In this document: piece after piece, positions 32,560-40,605 of the stretch
How the letters are laid out: every line of letters begins with the position of its first letter
How positions within the stretch are numbered: position 1 is the stretch's first letter
From: SAR202 cluster bacterium Io17-Chloro-G6
GTDB lineage: Bacteria; Chloroflexota; Dehalococcoidia; UBA3495
NCBI GenBank assembly: GCA_002816585.1
Contig: MUCT01000020.1
Span: forward strand, 1 to 59,679
Reading direction: 5' to 3'
Length of the DNA stretch: 59,679 nt
Notes under the pieces: model-generated
What the model was told of the DNA's origin: nothing
Database searches by the model: none
Seen by the model: the letters and a program-made list of their open reading frames with translations, nothing else
Program-made: the position numbers and the translations under genes

Positions 32560-34221
32560 ATGCCTAGCAAGGACAAAAAGCAGTGGCAGCGGGAAACTTT
32601 GGAGCCCTCCGTTAAGCGATTTCCTGAACGGCGCGAAAAGTTCCAGACCGACAGCGGCCTCGCCATAGACTCGCTCTACAGCCCCGAAGACCTGCAAGCC
32701 CAGGGCTTGGACTACGGCAATGACCTTGGTTATCCGGGAGAGTTTCCCTACACCAGGGGTGTCCAGCCCAACACCTACCGGGGCCGGGTCTGGACCATGC
32801 GCCAGTACTCCGGCTACGGCACCGCCGCCGAAACCAACGAGCGGTTCCGCTATCTCTTGGACCAAGGCCAGACCGGCCTTTCCATCGCCTTCGACCTGCC
32901 GACCCAGATCGGCTACGACTCGGACCACCGGTTGGCCAAGGGCGAGGTGGGCAAGGTGGGAGTGCCCATCTGCAGCCTGGAGGACATGGAGACCCTTTTC
33001 GACCAGATTCCCATGGACAAGGTCAGCACCTCCATGACCATCAACGCCACCGCCTCATTGTTGTTGTGTTTCTACATCGCGGCGGCAAGGAAGCAGGGCG
33101 TCTCCCAGGAACAGATCAGCGGCACCGTGCAAAACGATATCCTCAAGGAATACATCGCCCGGGGCACCTATGCCTACCCGCCCCGGCCGTCCATGCGATT
33201 GGTCGTGGACGTTTTCAAGTACTGCGCCGACAACGTGCCCAAGTGGAACACTATTAGCATCTCCGGCTACCACATGAGTGAGGCTGGGGCCACGGCGGTG
33301 CAGGAGCTGGCCTTCACCTTCTCCAACGCCATCGCCTACGTTCAGGCCGCCTTGGACGCCGGCTTGGCGGTAGACGACTTTGGCCCACGATTGTCCTTCT
33401 TCTTCGTGGCCCAGAACAACCTGTTTGAAGAGGTAGCCAAGTTCCGGGCGGCCCGCCGGATGTGGGCCCGGATTATGAAAGACCGGTTCGGGGCCAAGGA
33501 CCCGCGCTCCATGATGCTGCGGTTCCACACCCAGACTTCTGGCGTGAGTCTCACCGCCCAGCAACCCGACAACAACCTAATCCGCTGCACCATCCAAGCG
33601 CTGTCGGCCATCCTGGGCGGGTCCCAGTCGATCCATGTGAACTCCCGCGATGAGGCCCTGGCTTTGCCGTCCGAAGACTCGGTCCAACTATCTCTAAGGA
33701 CCCAACAGATCCTGGCCTTTGAGAGCGGGGCCGCCGACGTCGTCGATCCATTGGGAGGCTCATACTTCGTCGAGAGCTTGACCAACCAGTTGGAAGCCAA
33801 GGCCTTGGAGTACATCAAGCGCATCGACGATATGGGTGGCTCGGTGGAAGCGATTGAGCAAGGTTTCCAGGTTCGGGAGATTGGGGACGCCGCCTACCAA
33901 CACCGGCAGGAAGTGGAGTCCGGAGACCGGACGATCGTTGGAGTGAACCAGTTCACCTCTGAGGAGCCTCCCATGGAGGGGCTGCTGCGGGTGGACGAAG
34001 AGGCCGCCCGGACCCAGGTTGAGCGGTTGGAGCGGCTCCGAAAGAAACGGGACGGCGGAGCGGTCAAGACGGCGTTGGAACGGCTGGAGCAGGTGGCCCA
34101 GACTGACGAGAACACGGTTCCGGCCATCCTGCAGTGCGTCGAGAGTTACTGCACCCTGGGCGAGATTTGCCAGGTCCTCCGTGGCGTTTTCGGTGAGCAA
34201 GAAGGGGCCCCAACTTTCTAG
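32560..34221 (+). CDS. mcmA1: methylmalonyl-CoA mutase large subunit
   Basis: The product is the catalytic TIM-barrel subunit (553 residues) of a split B12-dependent acyl-CoA mutase that interconverts (R)-methylmalonyl-CoA and succinyl-CoA. Visible elements are [27 protein letters not shown] with the Tyr expected of methylmalonyl-CoA mutases, [43 protein letters not shown] with the substrate Arg, and the catalytic His in [11 protein letters not shown]. These favour methylmalonyl-CoA over isobutyryl- or hydroxyisobutyryl-CoA. The B12-binding domain is not fused; it is encoded separately at 36014. The ATG at 32560 has GGAG 6 bases upstream. The ATG at 32509 is an alternative. Confidence 0.92.
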   Translation: MPSKDKKQWQRETLEPSVKRFPERREKFQTDSGLAIDSLYSPEDLQAQGLDYGNDLGYPGEFPYTRGVQPNTYRGRVWTMRQYSGYGTAAETNERFRYLLDQGQTGLSIAFDLPTQIGYDSDHRLAKGEVGKVGVPICSLEDMETLFDQIPMDKVSTSMTINATASLLLCFYIAAARKQGVSQEQISGTVQNDILKEYIARGTYAYPPRPSMRLVVDVFKYCADNVPKWNTISISGYHMSEAGATAVQELAFTFSNAIAYVQAALDAGLAVDDFGPRLSFFFVAQNNLFEEVAKFRAARRMWARIMKDRFGAKDPRSMMLRFHTQTSGVSLTAQQPDNNLIRCTIQALSAILGGSQSIHVNSRDEALALPSEDSVQLSLRTQQILAFESGAADVVDPLGGSYFVESLTNQLEAKALEYIKRIDDMGGSVEAIEQGFQVREIGDAAYQHRQEVESGDRTIVGVNQFTSEEPPMEGLLRVDEEAARTQVERLERLRKKRDGGAVKTALERLEQVAQTDENTVPAILQCVESYCTLGEICQVLRGVFGEQEGAPTF

Positions 34222-34331
34222 CCCACCGGCACAGCCGGGATTTTTACCGTCCGGCGGACTAGCAGAACTTTGATGTCGAGAGATCAAAAGCGGGCCGCGT
34301 AAACATAACTGGGTATAAATGGAGAAATGTC

Positions 34332-35489
34332 ATGCCTGATCTGATACTGACTGAAGAAGAGCAGATGCTCCAGACGACGGTCAGGGATTTTGTTGACCGG
34401 GAGATCGCTCCCAAAGCCAAAGAGTCGGATGAAAAGGCCGAGTTCCAATGGGAGAGTTGGCGCGGCCTTGCCGACCTGGGTCTCACCGGCCTTGGCATTG
34501 ACACTAAATACGGGGGCAGCGGTCCGGCCGGCTACCGTCAGGTGTCTATCGCCGCCGAGGAAGTGGCCCGAGGCGACGCCTCCACCAGCGTAAGCTGGCT
34601 GGCCCATCTGGCCCTGGGCGCGGCCTGCGTTGCCCGGTTCGGCACCGACGAGCAGAAAGAACGGCTGCTTACCCCTTTGGCGTCGGGCGAAGGGGTGGCC
34701 GCTTTTGCTCTCACCGAGCCCAGTGGCGGTTCCGATGCGGCGGCGCTGCAGACCACGGCCACCGAGCGCGACGGCACCTACTTCCTCAACGGCAGCAAAA
34801 TGTTCATCACCAACGCCTCCGTGGCGTCGACCATCGTGGTGTTCGCCACCGAGGACCGTTCCAAGGGCTACAAGGGCATCAGCGCATTCTTGGTGCAGAA
34901 AGACTCCCCTGGGCTGACGATTAACCCCATGCACGGCAAGTTGGGCATGCGGAGCTCCACAACGGACGAGATCGTCTTCCAAGACACGCCGGTCAGTTCA
35001 GATAACCTTCTGGGCGAACGTGGCCGCGGCTTCAACCACGCCATGGAGATACTGACTCAAAGCCGCATCATCATCGCTGCCCAGAGCGTGGGCATCGGAC
35101 AGTCGGCCCTGGAAGCCGCAGTGCGTTTCGCCCAGCTGCGGGAGACCTTCGGCAATCCCATCGCCCAACACCAAGGGATCCAATTCATGTTGGCTGATAT
35201 GGCGGTGGGAGTACACTCGTCACGGGTGGCGACCATGAACGCTGCGAGCCTGATGGACGCTGGGCAGCCCTTCCTGCAAGAAGCGTCCATAGCCAAGCTG
35301 ATGGCATCCGAGATGTGCATTGATGTAGCCAACAAGGCAATACAGATACACGGCGGCGCTGGATACTTCCAAGAAGCAGGGGTGGAGCGGATCTTCCGGG
35401 ACGCCAGGGTGACTACGATCTATGAAGGAACGTCGGAGGTCCAACGCCTGCTCATCGCTCGGCAACTGTTGCAACAGTACCCGGTATAA
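34332..35489 (+). CDS. acyl-CoA dehydrogenase
   Basis: The product is a 385-residue FAD-dependent acyl-CoA dehydrogenase. The order is the N-terminal helical domain (LTEEEQMLQTTVRDFVDREIAP), the FAD-binding signature FALTEPSGGSDAAALQTTA, the beta-domain FITNASVASTIVVFA, the C-terminal RETFGNPIAQHQGIQFMLADMA, and IQIHGGAGYFQEAGVERIFRDARVTTIYEGTSEVQRLLIA (split here by domain order). The catalytic Glu is expected in IYEGTSEVQ, as in medium-chain enzymes. GGAG precedes the ATG. It lies between the two mutase subunit genes, so it probably feeds branched- or short-chain acyl-CoA toward propionyl- and methylmalonyl-CoA. Confidence 0.93.
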   Translation: MPDLILTEEEQMLQTTVRDFVDREIAPKAKESDEKAEFQWESWRGLADLGLTGLGIDTKYGGSGPAGYRQVSIAAEEVARGDASTSVSWLAHLALGAACVARFGTDEQKERLLTPLASGEGVAAFALTEPSGGSDAAALQTTATERDGTYFLNGSKMFITNASVASTIVVFATEDRSKGYKGISAFLVQKDSPGLTINPMHGKLGMRSSTTDEIVFQDTPVSSDNLLGERGRGFNHAMEILTQSRIIIAAQSVGIGQSALEAAVRFAQLRETFGNPIAQHQGIQFMLADMAVGVHSSRVATMNAASLMDAGQPFLQEASIAKLMASEMCIDVANKAIQIHGGAGYFQEAGVERIFRDARVTTIYEGTSEVQRLLIARQLLQQYPV

Positions 35490-35563
35490 CGAGCCAGGCC
35501 CCAACCCTAACCCTCCCTCAAGGTTGGGGTGAGGACTTATTAGAATAAGGAGACAAACTCACC

Positions 35564-35983
35564 TTGCCAGAGGTTTGTACCGTTAACCATATCGACCACG
35601 TGGGGGTGGCCGTGAAAGACATTGAGGCGTCGTTGGCCCTCTTCAAGAAGGTGTTTGACGTGCCCGATGCCCAGATTGAATTATTGGAAGACCAGGGCGT
35701 TCGCGCCACCTTGATCGAGGTGGGGCAGACGCGGCTGGAACTGCTCGAACCCACAAGCCCAGAAACCGGAGTAGGCCGCTTCATCGAACGCCGGGGGGAG
35801 GGTCTGCACCATTTGGCCTTAAACGTCACCGATATCTCAGGGAAGTTGCAGACGCTGAAGACACTGGGCGTTGACTTGATCGACGAGACCCCTAGGGAGG
35901 GCTTGTCCGGTACCATCGCCTTTGTCCATCCCAGGTCGGTATTCGGCATCTTGACCGAGTTGGTGGAGAGTAACACCAAATAA
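35564..35983 (+). CDS. mce: methylmalonyl-CoA epimerase
   Basis: The product is a 139-residue VOC-fold epimerase that interconverts (S)- and (R)-methylmalonyl-CoA. It has the family pattern VNHIDHVGVAVKDIEASLALFKKVF, TRLELLEPTSPETGVGRFIERRGEGLHHLALNV in two blocks with the metal His residues, and the closing strand FVHPRSVFGILTELVE with the final Glu ligand. The start is TTG at 35564 with AAGGAG somewhat upstream. It lies between the acyl-CoA dehydrogenase gene and the B12-binding subunit gene, which confirms its role in the mutase pathway. Confidence 0.92.
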   Translation: MPEVCTVNHIDHVGVAVKDIEASLALFKKVFDVPDAQIELLEDQGVRATLIEVGQTRLELLEPTSPETGVGRFIERRGEGLHHLALNVTDISGKLQTLKTLGVDLIDETPREGLSGTIAFVHPRSVFGILTELVESNTK

Positions 35984-36013
35984 TGATCGAAGTTAACAAA
36001 CACGCAGGGAAAT

Positions 36014-36430
36014 ATGCAGGATAATAATCGTCCCATTAGAGTGCTGGTGGCAAAGCCGGGACTGGACGGCCACGACCGGGGCGCCAAGGTGATCGCCCGG
36101 GCCCTTCGGGACTCGGGTATGGAAGTGATCTATACCGGCATCAGGCAAAGTCCCCAGATGATTGCCCAGGCCGCTACCCAGGAAGACGTTGACGTGATCG
36201 GGATGAGCATCCTATCCGGAGCTCATCTGGAGATACTGCCGGAGATCATGGGCCTATTGCGGGAGCAGGGTATGGACGACGTGGTCGTGGTCGTGGGCGG
36301 AATCATCCCCGCGGTTGACCGCCAGCCCTTGAAAGACCTGGGCATATCCGAGGTATTCGGCCCGGGCACGTCCACCGGCGCCATCGTTGAATATATCCGG
36401 GAAAGCGTAAAGGACCGGGCTGGAGCCTAG
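36014..36430 (+). CDS. mcmA2: methylmalonyl-CoA mutase B12-binding (small) subunit
   Basis: The product is a 138-residue cobalamin-binding Rossmann-like domain that partners the large subunit at 32560. The base-off/His-on motif is visible as [20 protein letters not shown] (DxHxxG). [20 protein letters not shown] and [12 protein letters not shown] then supply the SxL and GG cofactor-binding motifs. It follows the epimerase gene by 30 bases. No MeaB/ArgK chaperone gene lies in the window. Confidence 0.93.
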   Translation: MQDNNRPIRVLVAKPGLDGHDRGAKVIARALRDSGMEVIYTGIRQSPQMIAQAATQEDVDVIGMSILSGAHLEILPEIMGLLREQGMDDVVVVVGGIIPAVDRQPLKDLGISEVFGPGTSTGAIVEYIRESVKDRAGA

Positions 36431-36541
36431 CCAGGAGTCCCGGCGCGCCAGATCAGGTTGACCAGCCAGTTGATTAACCATAACCAAGGCGCTTGCGTCG
36501 ATTAAAATAAATGTGCCGCCATACTGGAAAACGCATCGGGC

Positions 36542-36572
36542 TTGACATCCAAGCATGGGATGAAACTATAAT
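36542..36572 (+). promoter_or_regulatory. promoter of yceD-rpmF
   Basis: Perfect TTGACA (36542-36547) and TATAAT (36567-36572) hexamers are separated by 19 bases, slightly longer than the optimum. They end 35 bases before the yceD start. Confidence 0.75.
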
Positions 36573-36607
36573 TACGACCGACTATTAACAGGGCATGGAT
36601 AGGCTCG

Positions 36608-37132
36608 ATGCATTACAACTTGGCTCAGTTGCTGATGGAGCCCATCGGTTCGACGAGAGACTACGATGTCGACGAGTCGTTCACAGGCCCTCAGGATGGA
36701 ATAGGCCGGGCCCAGGGATGGGTTCGGGTGATTCGGACTCACCAGGGCGTGATAGTGCGCGCCGAACTGGAGACCCAGGTCAAATTGACCTGCAGTAGGT
36801 GCCTTAGAGGGTTCGAATACAGTTCCATCATAACAATCGAGGAAGAGTCCTCTCCGACAATTGACCCGGTAACGGGTAATACGACAGAACCCCCGGAAGA
36901 GAACGAGGGCGAAATCGAGTTGGATGACCAGCATGTCCTGGACATGAGCGAGGTTATTCGCCAATACGTTATCACTGGGGTACCGATAAAACCGCTGTGT
37001 CGCGAGGAGTGCCCGGGATTATGCCCGGAATGTGGGATTAACTTTAACGAGGAAAAATGCAAATGTAATACAGTTCCCATGGATCCCCGGTGGGGATCGT
37101 TGGCTGAACTGTTGAATGAGCGGCGGGGATAG
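36608..37132 (+). CDS. yceD: YceD/DUF177 family protein
   Basis: The product is a 174-residue protein of the YceD family, which is nearly always encoded just before ribosomal protein L32, as here. The first conserved block is AELETQVKLTCSRCLRGFEYSSII, a CxxC zinc-like motif. The acidic middle is followed by VIRQYVITGVPIKPLCREECPGLCPECG and NFNEEKCKC, a Cys-rich C-terminus (four or more cysteines). Homologs are linked to 23S rRNA accumulation, although the exact role is unsettled. A strong promoter lies just upstream, so it heads the yceD-rpmF transcript. Confidence 0.9.
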   Translation: MHYNLAQLLMEPIGSTRDYDVDESFTGPQDGIGRAQGWVRVIRTHQGVIVRAELETQVKLTCSRCLRGFEYSSIITIEEESSPTIDPVTGNTTEPPEENEGEIELDDQHVLDMSEVIRQYVITGVPIKPLCREECPGLCPECGINFNEEKCKCNTVPMDPRWGSLAELLNERRG

Positions 37133-37320
37133 CCGGTTTTCTCTTTAACGCACAAATACTTCTTGGTTTCAGCGATTCCTTCTTCGGCCCATTTTCCAGA
37201 ACCGTAACTGTTCCCCCTCTCGTTCTCCAATTATGGAAAAATGTACGCCATGTTATTACCGTTGATATAAACTTCGGCGACACACGGCGCACCGACCAAA
37301 CCAAAAGGACGTGGCCAACC

Positions 37321-37503
37321 ATGGGTGCGGTACCCCGAAAAAAATTAACCAGGGCCAGAAAGAGGCGGCGCTTAGCCTCCCATAAGCTAAACCCGTTGCA
37401 TCCAGCCCTGTGTTCCCGCTGCCGTAGCGCCAAACTGCCGCACGTTGTCTGTCCTCAATGCGGATTCTATCGCGGACGTCAGGTGGTAGGTGACACAGCC
37501 TAG
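37321..37503 (+). CDS. rpmF: 50S ribosomal protein L32
   Basis: The product is a 60-residue L32 with the usual start GAVPRKKLTRARKRRRLASHKL, basic and rRNA-binding, and two zinc-ribbon pairs, CSRC and CPQC, about 14 residues apart. This is the zinc-binding form of L32. AGGA lies upstream of the ATG. The 188-base gap after yceD holds no other gene; A+T-rich words near 37230-37275 could be a second promoter. Confidence 0.95.
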   Translation: MGAVPRKKLTRARKRRRLASHKLNPLHPALCSRCRSAKLPHVVCPQCGFYRGRQVVGDTA

Positions 37504-37543
37504 TCAATATCTAAAGGCGTCGCAGCTAGGGCATCATCCATCT

Positions 37544-37592
37544 CTTCCCGACATTGGGGAAGGGTTATGTACGGTAACCCCGCAAAAAGGGG
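37544..37592 (+). terminator. hairpins downstream of rpmF
   Basis: CTTCCC-GACATTG-GGGAAG at 37544-37562 forms a 6-bp stem, and CCCC-GCAAAAA-GGGG at 37578-37592 a 4-bp stem. Neither is followed by a long T-run, so termination is possible but not certain. Confidence 0.35.
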
Positions 37593-37613
37593 AATAAAGG
37601 AACGGTTTTCAGG

Positions 37614-37642
37614 TTGTACTTTCTCAGCGCCCTGTCTAAAAT
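37614..37642 (+). promoter_or_regulatory. candidate promoter of fabD-nusB-acpP
   Basis: TTGTAC (37614-37619) and TAAAAT (37637-37642) are separated by 17 bases. The -10 is good and the -35 weak. It lies 42-75 bases upstream of the possible fabD starts. Confidence 0.45.
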
Positions 37643-37716
37643 CCGTAGGGTGTTGAATCCGGCCTGCATCAGCGGAGGTAGCTACGAGTACGGAAGAAGC
37701 GAATAACCGAGCTTAC

Positions 37717-38631
37717 GTGTTCCCTGGACAGGGGTCGCAGAGCGTGGGCATGGGGGCTGAACTATTCGAGTCGTCTAGGGCCGCGCAAGAGACCTTTGAA
37801 GAAGCTGACGACAGTCTTGGGTTCCCACTGTCCCGTCTTATATTCGAAGGACCTGCCACCGACCTTCAGAACACGGCGAATTCCCAGCCGGCCATAATGA
37901 CCGTCAGCGTGGCCGCTTGGCGGACCTGGCAGGAGATTCAAGGCCCCCAGGCTATTGCCCCAAAGGCGGTCGCCGGACACAGTCTGGGCGAATATACTTC
38001 GCTTGTGGCGGCTAACGTTCTCGAATTCTCGGATGCCGTTAAATTGGTCCGAAAGCGCGGTCAACTGATGAACCAAGCCGCGGTCAACCGGCCCGGGGCC
38101 ATGGCGGCCATACTCGGGTTAAATGAATTGGCTTTTGCTCAGATCTGCGACGAAACCGGCGTGGAGCTGGCGAATATCAACACAGACGATCAAATTGTTA
38201 TCAGCGGCGACAAGATTGCCGTGGCCCGAGCCATGGACTTGGCCTCTGCTCGCGGCGCCAAGAAGACGATTCCTTTGCCCGTCAGCGGCGCCTTCCATTC
38301 GTCGTTGATGGCTGAGGCGAAAGCAGGACTGACCGACGCGGTTCAGGCCGTCAAGTTCAAAGAGCCTACGATGGCAATTGTTGGCAACTGTAGTTCCAGG
38401 CCGTTGGCCTCGGTGGACGATATTCGCACCGAGTTGGTGGATGGCCTCTGCCAGTGTGTACAATGGAAGGGTTCGGTCCGCCATCTGGTTGATACCGGCG
38501 TGAACCAATTTGTAGAGTTCGGCTCCGGCGGTGTGCTGGCTGGATTAATCAAGAGAATCGACCGAGGCGTCAAGGTTACCACCCTGTCAGACACCGCTTC
38601 CATGCGGAAACTGGCCGATGGCGATAACTAG
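37717..38631 (+). CDS. fabD: malonyl-CoA:ACP transacylase (FabD)
   Basis: FabD loads malonyl groups onto acyl carrier protein for fatty acid synthesis. Family motifs are VFPGQGSQSVGMG, the nucleophile Ser in VAGHSLGEYTSLVAA, the substrate Arg in LVRKRGQLMNQAA, and the catalytic His in PVSGAFHSSLM. The first canonical start, GTG at 37717, would cut the protein exactly at VFPGQGSQ and has no ribosome-binding site. A clear GGAGGT lies at 37674-37679, followed 4 bases later by ACG (37684), which would give a normal N-terminus ending AYVFPGQGSQ. ACG may be a rare start codon or a single-base change from ATG. It is followed by nusB and acpP on the same strand. Confidence 0.92.
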   Translation: MFPGQGSQSVGMGAELFESSRAAQETFEEADDSLGFPLSRLIFEGPATDLQNTANSQPAIMTVSVAAWRTWQEIQGPQAIAPKAVAGHSLGEYTSLVAANVLEFSDAVKLVRKRGQLMNQAAVNRPGAMAAILGLNELAFAQICDETGVELANINTDDQIVISGDKIAVARAMDLASARGAKKTIPLPVSGAFHSSLMAEAKAGLTDAVQAVKFKEPTMAIVGNCSSRPLASVDDIRTELVDGLCQCVQWKGSVRHLVDTGVNQFVEFGSGGVLAGLIKRIDRGVKVTTLSDTASMRKLADGDN

Positions 38632-38656
38632 ACCACTCGGCTTTCATTGGTGACCC

Positions 38657-39121
38657 ATGGCAAGCGGTAAGTTTACTGACCCTAGGCGGCAATCAAGGAT
38701 GGCGGCCCTGCAATCCCTGTTTTCGGCCGATGTGCGGGGCGCCTGGAATGACCCCCCATTCCAGTGGCTGGACGAGGATGAAGTCCTGCCTGTCAGTATT
38801 CAGGAATTCGCCCAGAAACTGCTGACTGGCGTATCGAAAAGCCGCTCAGGCCTGGATAATGTGATTACACGCTACGCGCCGGCGTGGCCGGTCAGCCAAT
38901 TGTCGGTCATTGACCGCAATATTCTTCGCATAGCGTTATTTGAATTGATATACACCCCCGAGACTCCCAGAAAGACAGCCATCAACGAGGCCGTGGAGTT
39001 GGCGAAAGTCTTTGGCAGCGGGAGTTCGGCGCGGTTCGTCAATGGAGTTTTGGGCTCCGCAATGTCCGGGCTGGAGTCGGGAGAGATTGCCCCCATTGAG
39101 ACTGTGCCTGAAGGGAGATGA
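38657..39121 (+). CDS. nusB: transcription antitermination protein NusB
   Basis: The product is a 154-residue all-helical NusB that binds BoxA RNA with NusE/S10 during rRNA transcription. It starts with the RNA-binding Arg-rich segment [39 protein letters not shown] and [30 protein letters not shown] are highly conserved. A short insertion around residues 30-45 is lineage-specific. It starts 25 bases after fabD and ends 4 bases before acpP, so the three genes appear to be one operon. Confidence 0.93.
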   Translation: MASGKFTDPRRQSRMAALQSLFSADVRGAWNDPPFQWLDEDEVLPVSIQEFAQKLLTGVSKSRSGLDNVITRYAPAWPVSQLSVIDRNILRIALFELIYTPETPRKTAINEAVELAKVFGSGSSARFVNGVLGSAMSGLESGEIAPIETVPEGR

Positions 39122-39125
39122 TTCA

Positions 39126-39383
39126 TTGACCACCGTATATGAAAGAGTTAAGACCATCGTTGTGGATAAGTTGGGAGTTGGCGAAGAAGAGGTAACTGAA
39201 TCCGCCTCTTTCATCGACAACCTGAATGCCGACTCTCTCGACTTGGTGGAATTGATAATGGCGTTTGAAGAGGAGTTCTCCACCGATGATGCTCAATTGG
39301 AGATATCCGACGAAGACGCCGGCAATATCGAGACCGTCAACGATGCCGTAAAGTACCTAAAGGAGCATGGCGTCAACGACTAG
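39126..39383 (+). CDS. acpP: acyl carrier protein
   Basis: The product is an 85-residue ACP, the carrier of growing acyl chains in fatty acid synthesis. The phosphopantetheine attachment Ser37 is in [19 protein letters not shown], the near-universal DSL motif. The protein is strongly acidic, as usual. The start is TTG at 39126 with GGGAG about 8 bases upstream, inside the nusB stop region (4-base gap), so translation is probably coupled. The order fabD-nusB-acpP joins fatty acid genes to a transcription factor gene. Confidence 0.93.
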   Translation: MTTVYERVKTIVVDKLGVGEEEVTESASFIDNLNADSLDLVELIMAFEEEFSTDDAQLEISDEDAGNIETVNDAVKYLKEHGVND

Positions 39384-39730
39384 GACTTATCCGGCAGAAC
39401 CTGGCTGAGGGCTACGGTGCGGCGGTGGTGGGAGCCAATCATGGAAGATTGCCACTTCAAGGCGCGACTCTCCTTCGTACTTCCCTTGCCGTTTCCGCTC
39501 CCGTTGCCGCCAAACTCCTCAATACGAATGGCCTAATTGCCTGTGACATAACGGGGAGAAATGGCGGGCATCACGCCTATGGATATAGATATCTGCGGGA
39601 TATCTGCGTAAAAAAGTAACTCCGGTGACACGCACTTTTCAAAAACAACGTCATTTGGCGAAACCGGTGGCCCCGGCTTTGGGCTGCTCAAACCAGTTGG
39701 CTCACTAGTCTTACCGGCAGGTTGGAAACC
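39384..39730. other. gene-free region between acpP and the uracil-DNA glycosylase
   Basis: I see no supported gene in this stretch. A 64-codon open frame at 39425-39619 has no homology that I recognise and no ribosome-binding site. A direct repeat GATATCTGCG occurs twice at 39588-39608, followed by an A-run. No clear promoter pair or terminator was found. Confidence 0.5.
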
Positions 39731-40546
39731 ATGACTTCCAAATATGAGGCAAGCAGCGACGGGATTGGCGTGAACGTGGGCTCTGAATCACCCGGATCCT
39801 CTGGTCCCATTTTCTCAGACGTTGGTTCGTCCAGCGTTGAACAAGCGGAATCCCTGGAGCGAGTCGCATCCCTAGTTAGGAATTGCACCGACTGTCCCCT
39901 GGCCGGTGGCCGCACCAACGCGGTGCCAGGAGAAGGTAACCCCCATGCAGAGGTCATGTTCATCGGGGAAGGCCCTGGCTTTCAAGAGGACCGGCAGGGA
40001 CGCCCATTCGTGGGTCCCGCGGGCAAACTATTGGATGGCCTTTTGGCGTCGATCGGATCCAAACGCGAAAACGTATTTATAGCCAACATGGTCAAATGCC
40101 GGCCTCCTGACAACCGGGACCCAGCCCCCGCGGAGATGGCCGCCTGCACCAAATACTTGGACCGGCAGATAGACCTGATCAACCCCAAACTGATTGTCAC
40201 GCTGGGCCGGTTTGCCTTTGGCCGTTATTTTCCCGGCGAAGGCATAACCAAAGCTCGGGGTAACCTGAGAGTAAAAGACGGGCGCAAGATATTTCCGGTG
40301 CTTCACCCAGCCGCAGTGTTGCGCCGGGAAGAACTAAGGCCCACAATGATAGAAGACTTCAAGGCGATCGCGGCGATTCTTGAGGGTGGATCAGAGGAGA
40401 ACTCGGGCGGGGAGCCGGCCAGCCCGGCCAGCCCGGCCAGCCCGGCCAGCATTGAAGCCGAGGCCCCTCAACCCGCACAATTGTCCTTTGTTGACGCCTC
40501 AAATGCCTCCGCCGTTCTGCAGCGCCGGCTGAGACATCTACCGTGA
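39731..40546 (+). CDS. udg: type-4/5 uracil-DNA glycosylase
   Basis: The product is an iron-sulfur uracil-DNA glycosylase that removes uracil from DNA to start base excision repair. Of 271 residues, the first about 45 are a Ser/Gly-rich extension. Four cysteines for a 4Fe-4S cluster appear in RNCTDCPLAGG, MVKCRPPDNRDP and MAACTKYLD. The active-site motif is GEGPGFQEDRQGRPFVG, and the second motif is VLHPAAVLRR. The last about 45 residues are a low-complexity tail with PAS repeats from a 9-bp tandem array. The ATG at 39731 is chosen over the TTG at 39722. It is followed closely by the RNase J gene. Confidence 0.92.
   Translation: MTSKYEASSDGIGVNVGSESPGSSGPIFSDVGSSSVEQAESLERVASLVRNCTDCPLAGGRTNAVPGEGNPHAEVMFIGEGPGFQEDRQGRPFVGPAGKLLDGLLASIGSKRENVFIANMVKCRPPDNRDPAPAEMAACTKYLDRQIDLINPKLIVTLGRFAFGRYFPGEGITKARGNLRVKDGRKIFPVLHPAAVLRREELRPTMIEDFKAIAAILEGGSEENSGGEPASPASPASPASIEAEAPQPAQLSFVDASNASAVLQRRLRHLP
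40415..40450 (+). repeat. 9-bp tandem repeat in the UDG tail
   Basis: Four perfect copies of CCGGCCAGC encode a Pro-Ala-Ser repeat in the C-terminal linker of the glycosylase. Copy number could vary by slippage without breaking the frame, because the unit is three codons. Confidence 0.9.
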
Positions 40547-40605
40547 ACGCAGGCGTCAACGTAGAAGAAGCGCCCCGGCCCGAGCAGTTGACCTAGTTTT
40601 AAGGG

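Noticed and set aside
39425..39619. 64-codon open frame between acpP and udg
   Set aside because: It has no ribosome-binding site, no recognisable domain, and unusual composition. It looks like a chance frame.
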